From the NCBI RefSeq assembly GCF_000425945.1, contig NZ_AUEK01000020.1, positions 1 through 56,551 on the forward strand: a DNA stretch of 56,551 bases. Reading direction: 5' to 3'. Origin of the DNA: Candidatus Solirubrobacter pratensis (GTDB lineage Bacteria > Actinomycetota > Thermoleophilia > Solirubrobacterales > Solirubrobacteraceae). Of this stretch, positions 44,990-52,667 are shown piece after piece; within the stretch, counting starts at the first letter, position 1, and the number at the start of each line of letters is the position of its first letter. The notes under the pieces are model-generated. The model ran no database searches and was not told where the DNA came from. It saw only the letters and a list, made by a program, of their open reading frames with translations. Position numbers and translations under genes: made by a program.

Positions 44990-46507
44990 TTAGGCGCTCA
45001 GCGCGGCGGGCAGCGCCGCGATCACGTCCGACGCGATCACCGCATCCGGCCCGTGCGGGGCCGCCGCGAGCTGCCCCGCGCGCAGGTGCACGTAGACTCC
45101 GGCGCACGCCGCCGTGGCGACCGGCATGCCCTTGGCGAGCATCGCCCCGATCACGCCCGAGAGCACATCGCCCGTCCCGGCCGTGGCCAGGCCCGGCGCG
45201 CCGCCGCGCGAGACCGCCACCCGCCCCGACGGCGCGGCGACCAGCGTGTCGTCGCCCTTGAGCACGACGAACGCCTTCGAGCGTACCGCCGCCTCGCGCG
45301 CGTGACGCAGGCGCGCGCGCTCGACCTCCTTGGAATCCACCTCGAGCAGCCGGCCGAGCTCCCCGGCGTGCGGCGTCAGGACCGTCGGCCAGCGCCGCTG
45401 CGGGAGGAGCTCGTCGAGGTGCCCCGCGAGCGCGTTGAGGCCGTCGGCGTCGATCAGCAGCGGGAGGTCGATCCGCGGGACGACGGCCCGGACGAGCGCC
45501 TGCGCGTCCGGGTCCTTCGAGAGCCCCGGCCCGAGCACGACCGCGTCGGCGCGCGCGGTCGCCTTCAGGACGGGCTCGACGCCCGCCGGGTCGAGGTGCC
45601 CGGCGCCGTCCTCGGGCAGCCCGACCATCATCGCCTCCAGCAGCCGCACGGTGAAACTGAGCTCCAGGCTCGCCGGCGCGCCGACCGTCACGTAGCCTGC
45701 GCCGGTGCGCATCGCGGCCAGGGCGGACATCGAGGGCGCGCCGGTCAGCCCGCGCGAGCCGCCGACGATGAAGACGTTGCCCGAGGAGAACTTGGTCGAC
45801 GAGGCGCCGCGCCGAGGCATCTCGCGCAGCACGCCGGCGCCGATCAGCCCCGCCTGCGGCTGCACCGGCCCGCCGCGCGGGATACCGATGTCGATCGTCT
45901 CGACGTCGCCCGCGTACGCCTTCCCCGGGTGGACGGACAGCCCGAGCTTCGGGCGGTGGAACGTCGCGGTCGCCACGCAGTGCACTGCCGGGCCGGGAAC
46001 CTCACCGGTCGAGGCGTCGACGCCGGACGGCGCATCGCACGCGATCACCGGCGCCGTGGCCGCCTCCATCGCCTCGATCACCTTGTCGGCCGGCTCGCGC
46101 GGCGAGCCGGAGGAGCCGGTGCCCAGCAGCGCGTCCACGATCACGTGCGCGCGGTCGAGCCGGCCTGCCTCGAACGGCAGCGGCTTCGCCCCGGGCAGCC
46201 GCTCGAGCTGCGCCTGCGCGTCCTCGCCCATCCATTCCGCCGGCCACACGAGCAGCACCTCGACGTCGCGGCCGGCCGCGCGCAGATGGCGCGCGGCGAC
46301 GACGCCGTCGGCGCCGTTGTTGCCCTTGCCGCAGACGATCGCGATCCGCCCCGCCGGCGCCCGTCGCGCCACGACGCCGGCGAGACCTTCGCCGGCGCGC
46401 TCCATCAGCTCGGAGCCGGGGATGCCCTTCTCCTGCATCGCCCAGCGGTCGAGCTCCTTCGTCTCGCCCGCCTCGAGCAGCGGCTCCATCCAGCGCGGTA
46501 GGCCCAT
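44990..46507 (-). CDS. nnr: Bifunctional NAD(P)H-hydrate epimerase/dehydratase
   Basis: A 505-residue metabolite-repair enzyme. The N-terminal YjeF epimerase domain (about 1-210) has VCGKGNNGADGVVAARHL and CDAPSGVDASTG. The C-terminal ADP-dependent dehydratase domain (about 225-500) has VLTPHAGELGRLL, FVVLKGDDTLVA and the ribokinase-like ATGGTGDVLSG pattern (here TAGTGDVLSG). Together they convert damaged hydrated NAD(P)H back to NAD(P)H. It is the first gene of the minus-strand housekeeping operon; the ATG is at 46507. Confidence 0.95.
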   Translation of the reverse strand: MGLPRWMEPLLEAGETKELDRWAMQEKGIPGSELMERAGEGLAGVVARRAPAGRIAIVCGKGNNGADGVVAARHLRAAGRDVEVLLVWPAEWMGEDAQAQLERLPGAKPLPFEAGRLDRAHVIVDALLGTGSSGSPREPADKVIEAMEAATAPVIACDAPSGVDASTGEVPGPAVHCVATATFHRPKLGLSVHPGKAYAGDVETIDIGIPRGGPVQPQAGLIGAGVLREMPRRGASSTKFSSGNVFIVGGSRGLTGAPSMSALAAMRTGAGYVTVGAPASLELSFTVRLLEAMMVGLPEDGAGHLDPAGVEPVLKATARADAVVLGPGLSKDPDAQALVRAVVPRIDLPLLIDADGLNALAGHLDELLPQRRWPTVLTPHAGELGRLLEVDSKEVERARLRHAREAAVRSKAFVVLKGDDTLVAAPSGRVAVSRGGAPGLATAGTGDVLSGVIGAMLAKGMPVATAACAGVYVHLRAGQLAAAPHGPDAVIASDVIAALPAALSA

Positions 46508-46543
46508 GTGCGCCGGAACGCTACAGGGGCGGGTGGGATCGCC

Positions 46544-47230
46544 CTACGCGACGAGGCCAGACAGCGTGCGCAGGCGCGAAGCGGCCTGCACGGCGTCCTC
46601 GCGCGAGTTGACCTCGAGCTTGCGATAGAGGTTCTTCAGGTGCGAGCGCACGGTCTCGGGCGAGAGCACGAGCGTGCGCGCGATCTCGTCGGTCGTCGCT
46701 CCGGTCGCCAGGAGGTCGAGGACCTCCCACTCGCGGTCTGTCAGCCGCGAGCGCACCGGGCGCAGGCCGGCGCCGCCACGCGGCGCGGCGCGGTACTGCT
46801 CGATCAGCTGCATCGCGAGCCGGCGCGAGATCGCGGCCTCGCCCTCGATCGCGCCGCGCAGCGCGCGCGGCAGCGCGTCGAGCTCGACCTCCTTGGAGAG
46901 GAAGCCGGCCGCGCCCGCTCGCAGGCCGCGAAGCCCGAGCTCGTCGTCGCCGGCGCCGGTGAGCAGCACGACGCGGATCGAGGGGTCGTTCTCGTAGATC
47001 CGGCGCGTCGCCTCGATGCCGTCCATCTCGGGCATCATGAAGTCCATCACCACGACGTCAGGGCGATAGAAGAGCGCCAGCTCTACGGCTTCCCGGCCGG
47101 TCGAGGCTTCGGCGATCACGGTCACGCTGGCACGCTGGAGCGTGTCACGAATCAGGCGGCGAACGAGCGGATCATCGTCCGCAACGATCGTCCGCAGCGC
47201 ATTCTCTTCGTTGTCATCCCTGTCGATCAA
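46544..47230 (-). CDS. NarL/FixJ-type response regulator
   Basis: A 228-residue two-component regulator. The receiver has the acidic DDD cluster (residues 18-20), phosphorylation site D63 in VVVMDFMMPEMDG, the T in LLTGAG and K in LSKEVE. A LuxR-type helix-turn-helix (about 160-222) reads LTDREWEVLDLLATGATTDEIARTLVLSPETVRSHLKNLYRKL. There is no cognate kinase beside it. The start is TTG at 47230, supported by AGGAGG eight bases upstream. Confidence 0.92.
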   Translation of the reverse strand: MIDRDDNEENALRTIVADDDPLVRRLIRDTLQRASVTVIAEASTGREAVELALFYRPDVVVMDFMMPEMDGIEATRRIYENDPSIRVVLLTGAGDDELGLRGLRAGAAGFLSKEVELDALPRALRGAIEGEAAISRRLAMQLIEQYRAAPRGGAGLRPVRSRLTDREWEVLDLLATGATTDEIARTLVLSPETVRSHLKNLYRKLEVNSREDAVQAASRLRTLSGLVA

Positions 47231-47435
47231 GTCCGGATCCTCCTGGTCCGCGGCTTCCCTGCTTGGCGAGATCCTAGGGATGTGATCGGCCGCTCGGGGG
47301 ATTTTTCTCCCGCAGCGTCATCGGACATCCGGCCAGCGGGTGACTTCAGCCACCCACGCATGGGAGGAAAAGGCCCGAGGGGCGAGGGAGAACACCACCT
47401 TTCGCAGGGCACGCGAACGCGCCACCCTGGAGGGC

Positions 47436-47729
47436 GTGCCGAACCATCCGGGCCACCCTGCGACCAGCGCGAGCCTGCGAGACCTGCGAGATGACGGGAT
47501 CGACCAGACGCTGCAGAACCTGCTGCGCGCGCTGACGCTCAACCTAGAGCTGCGCGCGCGCTATCGGGTGTTCGAGTTCGAGGCCTCGCAGGACGGGCAC
47601 CCGGAGGTCGCCCGCCTGTTCCGAGGACTGCGCCAAGCCGAGTCCGAGCAGATCGCCGAGCTGATGGGCGGCCTGCACGAGCGCCTCGGAAGCATCGACG
47701 TCGCACAGCCCGGCCACCACGGCGGCTGA
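47436..47729 (+). CDS. Small ferritin/rubrerythrin-like helical protein
   Basis: A 97-residue protein. The main part (NLLRALTLNLELRARYRVFEFEASQDGHPEVARLFRGLRQAESEQIAELM) gives two helices with the pattern E-x6-Y-x2-F-x7-G-x3-V-A-x2-F of rubrerythrin-type proteins. Only one half of a full four-helix iron site is present, so it would need to dimerise to bind metal. GTG 47436 follows GGAGGG; the longer frame from 47340 crosses the divergent promoter region. Confidence 0.6.
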   Translation: MPNHPGHPATSASLRDLRDDGIDQTLQNLLRALTLNLELRARYRVFEFEASQDGHPEVARLFRGLRQAESEQIAELMGGLHERLGSIDVAQPGHHGG

Positions 47730-47757
47730 CGCCATCCACTCGGACTACCCTGCGCGG

Positions 47758-48255
47758 ATGCCCGACGCCCCCAGCAACGACGCGCCGTACCGGCTGATCG
47801 ACGACGTCGAGTTCGGCGAGAACGTCGTGGTCTACTCGTTCACGAACCTCTACGGGTGCAGCATCGGGGACGACACGCGCATCGGCACGTTCGTCGAGAT
47901 CCAGCGAGGCGCCCGGATCGGCGCCGCGTGCAAGATCCAGAGCCACACGTTCATCTGCGACGGCATCACGATCGGCGACGGCGTATTCGTCGGCCACGGC
48001 GTGATGTTCATCAACGACAAGCGCCCGCGGGCGACAGCCGACGGCGGCGCGCTCCAGACCGAGGACGACTGGGAGCTGCTGGAGACCACGATCGAGGACG
48101 GCGCGAGCCTCGGGTCCGGCAGCGTGATCCTCGGCGGCGTGACGGTGGGGGCGGGCGCGATCGTCGGCGCCGGCGCCGTGGTGACGCGCGACGTGCCCGC
48201 GGGGGCGACGGTGGCGGGAGTGCCCGCCCGCGTCCCTGATTCCTCATTCGCCTGA
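47758..48255 (+). CDS. Hexapeptide-repeat acyltransferase (WbpD/FdtC-like)
   Basis: A 165-residue left-handed beta-helix acyltransferase. Repeats of the (I/V)-G-x4 type run through the protein (CSIGDDTRIGTFVEIQRGARIGAACKIQ; VTVGAGAIVGAGAVVTRDVPAG). The insertion GVMFINDKRPRA is typical of the group acetylating amino groups of UDP- or dTDP-linked 3-amino sugars. With the aminotransferase and Gfo/Idh dehydrogenase 1 kb downstream it completes a WbpB-WbpE-WbpD-like set. ATG at 47758. Confidence 0.87.
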   Translation: MPDAPSNDAPYRLIDDVEFGENVVVYSFTNLYGCSIGDDTRIGTFVEIQRGARIGAACKIQSHTFICDGITIGDGVFVGHGVMFINDKRPRATADGGALQTEDDWELLETTIEDGASLGSGSVILGGVTVGAGAIVGAGAVVTRDVPAGATVAGVPARVPDSSFA

Positions 48256-48658
48256 CCGCGCAAGTGCGGCTACCCACACCGCGTTGGTTCGGATAGGCGA
48301 CCAACGCGGCTTGATGGGGTAGCGACCTCCCCCACCGTGGGGCACCGGCGTCCCCCGCACGGCTCAACCCTCACCCGTACCGGGGTGAAGAGTTCCCGCG
48401 AGGCCCAGACAAGGTTCCCCTTCCAGCAGCGTCCTCCGAAAACCAGACTCCGTAGTGCGGTTAGGGCGACGGCGAGCCGTCTAAGACCACCCGCCGCCGC
48501 ACCGCACCAAACAGCGCGACTCCGACGCCAGACCAAGCGACCCGGACCCGCGCCAGCAAGCTTCGCCGGCTCTGACCAGGCCGGCACCAAGTACGCCGGC
48601 CTGTGAACGCCCTCCCCGGGGCGCAGGACGTCGCACGGACGACAGGCAGGAGGACACG
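48256..48658 (+). ncRNA. Candidate structured leader before the sigma operon
   Basis: A 403-nt region without a credible gene. Near its start two nested perfect stems occur: GCTACCC/GGGTAGC (48269-48275 with 48317-48323) around CCGCGTTGGT/ACCAACGCGG (48279-48288 with 48300-48309). A further hairpin GACGG-CGAG-CCGTC lies at 48468-48481. I cannot match it to a known riboswitch class. The first stem could also be a U-less terminator of the acyltransferase gene. Confidence 0.35.
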
Positions 48659-49318
48659 ATGTCAGCCCACGCGTATCTCAAGAGCAGCGATCCTGGACAG
48701 GCGGGAGTGCTGACCGGGCGCTTCCGCCGCGCCGGCCGCCTCACGGACGATGAAGCCGGCAACCGCGCCGTCGCCCAGGCCGTGGCACGCGCCAAGCAGG
48801 GCGACCGAGAGGCGCTCCGCTACCTGTACGTCCACTACGCCGACCACGTCTACGGCTACGTCGCCTCGATCGTGCGCGACGACTATGAGGCGGAGGACGT
48901 CACGCAGCACGTGTTCGCGAAGCTGATGACCGCGCTGCCCAAGTACGAGCCCCGCGAGGTTCCGTTCTCGGCGTGGATCCTGCGCGTGGCCCGCAACGTC
49001 GCGGTCGACCACATGCGCCAGCGCCGCGCCATCCCCTGCGAGGAGGTGCGCGAGCTCGACACCCGCCAGGAGGACGACGACGCCGGCCGCATGCGCACCC
49101 TCGGGCTGCGCGACGCCCTCGCCACGCTCCCGGAGGAGCAGCGGCAGGTCGTCGTCATGCGCCACCTCGTCGGACTCACCCCGGGCGAGATCGCCGGCCG
49201 CCTCGGCCGCACCGAGCCCTCGATCCACGGCCTGCACCACCGCGGCCGTGGCGCCCTCCGTACCGCGCTCTCCGAGATGGAGTGCGCCCCCACTATCGCT
49301 CGAAAGGTTGCCGCGTGA
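48659..49318 (+). CDS. ECF-like RNA polymerase sigma factor
   Basis: A 219-residue sigma-70 family protein with regions 2 and 4 only. Region 2: ALRYLYVHYADHVYGYVASIVRDDYEAEDVTQHVFAKLMTAL, then PFSAWILRVARNVAVDHMRQRR. Region 4: LATLPEEQRQVVVMRHLVGLTPGEIAGRLGRTEPSIHGLHHRGRGALR. No anti-sigma gene is adjacent. AGGAGG precedes ATG 48659. Its stop overlaps the start of the sugar aminotransferase gene (GTGA), so the sigma factor is translationally coupled to sugar biosynthesis. Confidence 0.9.
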   Translation: MSAHAYLKSSDPGQAGVLTGRFRRAGRLTDDEAGNRAVAQAVARAKQGDREALRYLYVHYADHVYGYVASIVRDDYEAEDVTQHVFAKLMTALPKYEPREVPFSAWILRVARNVAVDHMRQRRAIPCEEVRELDTRQEDDDAGRMRTLGLRDALATLPEEQRQVVVMRHLVGLTPGEIAGRLGRTEPSIHGLHHRGRGALRTALSEMECAPTIARKVAA

Positions 49319-50448
49319 GCCTCACTGAAACGTCCACCGGGCTCGCACCGATCCCCGTCACCCGTCTCGATCAGGCCGATCCGATCCTGCTCGAGCAGCT
49401 GCTGGAGGTCGTCGGGGCCGTTGCGCGCAAGGGGGCCTTCACCATGGGCTCCGAGCTCGAGGCCTTCGAGTCGGAGTTCGCCGCCTACTGCGGCTCTGAG
49501 CACGCCGTCGGGGTCTCCTCGGGCACGGAGGCGATCTCGCTCGCGCTGCGCGCGCTCGAGATCGGCCCCGGCGACGAGGTGATCGTGCCGACGAACTCGT
49601 TCATCGCCACGGCCGAGGCCGTGAGCTGGGTCGGCGCGACGCCTAAGCTCGTCGACGTCGACCCGGACAGCCACCTGCTGACGGCCGAGGCCGTCGCGGC
49701 GGCGATCGGCCCCCGCACCCGCGCGATCATCCCCGTGCACCTGATGGGGTCGACGGTCGACCTCGACGCGATCCTGGACCTCGCCGGCGAGGCCGGCCTG
49801 CGGGTGATCGAGGACACGGCGCAGGCGCACGGCGCCTACCACCGCGGACGCCGCGTCGGCTCGCTCGGCGACGTCGGGTGCTTCTCGTTCTACCCGACCA
49901 AGAACCTCGGCGGCTGGGGCGACGGCGGCGGCATCGTCACGAACGACGAGGAGCTGGCCGCGCGCGTGAAGCTCCTGCGCTCGCACGGCGAGTCACCGCG
50001 CTACCACCACCGCATCGTCGGCACGACGGCGCGCCTGGACGCGCTGCAGGCCGCCCTGCTGCGGGTCAAGCTGCGCCACCTCGACGACCGCAACGCCGAC
50101 CGGCGCCGCCTCGGCGCCGCGCTGCGCGCCGGCCTGGCGGGCACGAGCGTCGAGCTGCCCTCGCCCGCGTTCGAGGGCGGCGACCACGTCTACCACCTGT
50201 TCATCGTGCGCAGCAAGCAGCGCGACGCGCTGCGCGCGCACCTCGAGCAGCACGGCGTGTCCAGCGCCGTCCACTACCCGTTCCCGATCCACCGGACGGA
50301 GGCCTACGGGCCGCTGCCCGAGGGGAGCCTGCCGGTCGCCGAGCGGCTGGCGGAGGAGATCTGCACGTTGCCGCTGTTCCCGACCATGTCCGAAGACGAC
50401 GTCGCTCGCGTGGTCGCGGCCGTGGCGTCCTTCGATTCCGAGGAGTGA
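49315..50448 (+). CDS. DegT/DnrJ/EryC1-type sugar aminotransferase
   Basis: A 377-residue PLP aminotransferase acting on keto-sugars bound to UDP or dTDP (WbpE/FdtB type). The PLP lysine is K196 in FYPTKNLGGWGDGG; SSGTEAISLALRA and EDTAQAHGA are further family motifs. It would install the 3-amino group that the hexapeptide transferase then acylates. GTG 49315 overlaps the sigma gene. Confidence 0.93.
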   Translation: MSLTETSTGLAPIPVTRLDQADPILLEQLLEVVGAVARKGAFTMGSELEAFESEFAAYCGSEHAVGVSSGTEAISLALRALEIGPGDEVIVPTNSFIATAEAVSWVGATPKLVDVDPDSHLLTAEAVAAAIGPRTRAIIPVHLMGSTVDLDAILDLAGEAGLRVIEDTAQAHGAYHRGRRVGSLGDVGCFSFYPTKNLGGWGDGGGIVTNDEELAARVKLLRSHGESPRYHHRIVGTTARLDALQAALLRVKLRHLDDRNADRRRLGAALRAGLAGTSVELPSPAFEGGDHVYHLFIVRSKQRDALRAHLEQHGVSSAVHYPFPIHRTEAYGPLPEGSLPVAERLAEEICTLPLFPTMSEDDVARVVAAVASFDSEE

Positions 50449-50454
50449 GCCAAG

Positions 50455-51516
50455 ATGGCCCGAAGGTTCGTCTCAGTCAATAACGCTCCCCTCCGGACGG
50501 CGGTCGTCGGCTACGGCTACTGGGGTCCCAACCTCGTCCGCAACGTGATGGAGCGGCCCGAGCTCGAGTTCGCCGGCCTGTGCGACCGCGACGCCGGCCG
50601 CGCGGCCGCGTTCTCGGCCCGCTACCACGGGCAGCCGGTCTTCAGCGACCTGGACGACGTGCTGGCCGACGACGCCATCGACGCGCTCGTGGTCGCGACG
50701 CCGCCGCGCACGCACCACGCGATCGTCCGCGCCGCGCTCGAGGCCGGCAAGCACGTGCTGGTCGAGAAGCCGCTCGCGACGACGTCCGAGGACGCGATCG
50801 ACCTGCTCGAGACCGCCGCCCGCCACGACCGCACGCTGATGCCGGGCCACACGTTCGTCTACAGCCCGCCCGTCAACAAGATCAAGGAGCTGATCTCCGC
50901 CGGCACGCTCGGCGAGGTGTACTTCGTCACCTCGTCGCGCATGAACCTGGGCAAGTACCAGGCCGACGGCGTCATCTGCGACCTCGCGCCGCACGACCTG
51001 TCGATCCTGCTGTACTGGCTCGACGAGCCGGTCGTCGAGGTCGCCGCCACCGGCCGCAGCGTCTTCCAGGCCGGCGTCCCGGAGACGGCGTTCATCACCC
51101 TCACCTTCGCCAGCGGCGCGAACGCGAACATCCAGGTCTCCTGGCTGGCTCCGCGCAAGGTGCGCGAGATGACGATCGTCGGCTCGAGCCGCATGGTGCA
51201 GTACGACGACACGGCCGCCGACGAGGCGGTGCGCGTCTTCGACCGCGGCATGGAGTTCGCGCCGCCGAAGACGTTCGGCGAGTACCAGCTCACCTACCGC
51301 AGCGGCGACATGGTCGTCCCGCGCCTGGAGGCCGCCGAGCCGCTGAGCCTGGAGCTGGCCGACTTCGCGCGCGCCATCCGCACGGGCGCCGAGCCGCGCT
51401 CGAACGCGCAGCTCGGGCTGGAGATCGTGCTGGCGATGGAGGCCGCCGAGGAGTCGCTGCGCCGCAACGGCGAGCCGATCGCGGTCGAGAACGTCCCGCT
51501 GCGGGTCGCCGCCTAG
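50455..51516 (+). CDS. Gfo/Idh/MocA-family dehydrogenase
   Basis: A 353-residue NAD(P)-dependent sugar oxidoreductase. The nucleotide fold starts TAVVGYGYWGPNLVRN, and the EKP motif lies in HVLVEKPLATT. DLAPHDLSILLYWL carries the catalytic His of the family. In WbpB-like systems it oxidises the UDP-sugar at C3 before transamination. ATG 50455 is 6 nt after the aminotransferase gene. The operon ends at the terminator downstream. Confidence 0.92.
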   Translation: MARRFVSVNNAPLRTAVVGYGYWGPNLVRNVMERPELEFAGLCDRDAGRAAAFSARYHGQPVFSDLDDVLADDAIDALVVATPPRTHHAIVRAALEAGKHVLVEKPLATTSEDAIDLLETAARHDRTLMPGHTFVYSPPVNKIKELISAGTLGEVYFVTSSRMNLGKYQADGVICDLAPHDLSILLYWLDEPVVEVAATGRSVFQAGVPETAFITLTFASGANANIQVSWLAPRKVREMTIVGSSRMVQYDDTAADEAVRVFDRGMEFAPPKTFGEYQLTYRSGDMVVPRLEAAEPLSLELADFARAIRTGAEPRSNAQLGLEIVLAMEAAEESLRRNGEPIAVENVPLRVAA

Positions 51517-51532
51517 CTTCACCCGACGAACG

Positions 51533-51605
51533 GCACCGGCCCTGCGCCGGTGCCGTCCGCCGGGTCTCAGGCCGTCCGGCTCTCGCCGGACGGCCTTTTT
51601 CGTTC
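51533..51605 (+). terminator. Double hairpin terminator
   Basis: First hairpin GGCACCGG/CCGGTGCC (51533-51540, 51547-51554). Second: a perfect 12-bp stem (51569-51580 with 51585-51596) with loop TCTC followed by TTTTTCGTTC, a classical intrinsic terminator. Confidence 0.92.
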
Positions 51606-51718
51606 TCGCGGCCGCTCGAGCCCGCTCTCCGATACCTTCGAGCGCTCGCGGAAGACGTCACGTCCCCGCCCCGTTCTTAGGGTGTATCTCTCAGGCAGGG
51701 AGCAGCTGAGTCAGCCGC

Positions 51719-52660
51719 ATGGAACTCGTCACCATCCTTCAACAGCTCTGGCGCCTGCGCCTTCTGGTGGCGATCGCCGCGGTGCTCGCCGTGGTGCTCG
51801 GCGGGCTCACCGCATACCGCCCCGGACTACCGCCGAAGAGCCGCCAGTACAGCGTCGGCATCGCATCGGCCCGTGCGCTCGTCGACACGCCCAACTCGCA
51901 GGTCGTGGATCTCGGGGTCAAGGACGACGCGAACGCCGGGGTCCTGCCCGCGCGCGCCGTCCTGCTCGCGAACCTGCTGGTCTCGTCGCCGCTCAAGGAC
52001 GAGGCGGCCAAGCGTGCGAACGTGCCGGCCGACCGGCTGATCGCGATCGCCGACACCCCGACAGACGGCGCGCCGGTGGACAACCAGCTGACGACGGGCG
52101 CGAGCGTCAAGGCGACCGACCCGCAAGCCAACGTCCTGACCGCGCACACGGACGAGTCGCTCCCGCTGATCACCGTCAACACGCAGGCGCCGGATCCGCA
52201 GACCGCGGCGCGGCTTGCAAACGCGGCGATGGACGTGCTCGAGTCACAGCTGTCCTCGCTACTGGCCGGCGGGAACGTCCCGTCGGATCGCCAGATCGTC
52301 CTCAAACGGCTGGGCACCGCTCGCGCGGGCAATCAGCAGCGTGGGCCCTCGTCCGCGATGGCGATGGCCGTGACGATCATCCTCTTCCTGCTCCAGTGCG
52401 GCCTGCTGCTCGCGACCATGGCAGTCCTGCGCGCGTGGCGGGCCGCCTCGGCGGCCCCGCAAGCGAGGCCTGAGTGGGAGGAGTGGGAGGCGTTTCCGAT
52501 CGAGGACCCTCGCCAGCTCGAGCTCCCCGCCGCGGTGGACGGCGATGCCTCCGAGGAGCCCGCGCCTGACGTCGGGCCCGCGCCCGAGGTGGCGGGTCCC
52601 CGTCACGGATGGGCTGAGCGGCGGCCCGCGGGGCCCGCCGCCTGGGACCGTCCCGCCTGA
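51719..52660 (+). CDS. Wzz-like polysaccharide co-polymerase
   Basis: A 313-residue membrane protein with the chain-length-determinant layout: N-terminal helix (15-33), an extracytoplasmic region (about 35-210), and a second helix (212-236). A Pro/Glu-rich cytoplasmic tail without an obvious kinase domain follows. The opening ELVTILQQLWRLRLLVAIAAVLAVV resembles Wzz/CapA proteins. It suggests control of exopolysaccharide chain length or export. Family assignment rests on topology more than on motifs. Confidence 0.62.
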   Translation: MELVTILQQLWRLRLLVAIAAVLAVVLGGLTAYRPGLPPKSRQYSVGIASARALVDTPNSQVVDLGVKDDANAGVLPARAVLLANLLVSSPLKDEAAKRANVPADRLIAIADTPTDGAPVDNQLTTGASVKATDPQANVLTAHTDESLPLITVNTQAPDPQTAARLANAAMDVLESQLSSLLAGGNVPSDRQIVLKRLGTARAGNQQRGPSSAMAMAVTIILFLLQCGLLLATMAVLRAWRAASAAPQARPEWEEWEAFPIEDPRQLELPAAVDGDASEEPAPDVGPAPEVAGPRHGWAERRPAGPAAWDRPA

Positions 52661-52667
52661 TCGCGGC

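Noticed and set aside
48337..48606. 89-codon ORF in the sigma leader (and a minus-strand counterpart at 48270-48590)
   Set aside because: Arg/Pro-rich, no ribosome site, no coding-like codon pattern.
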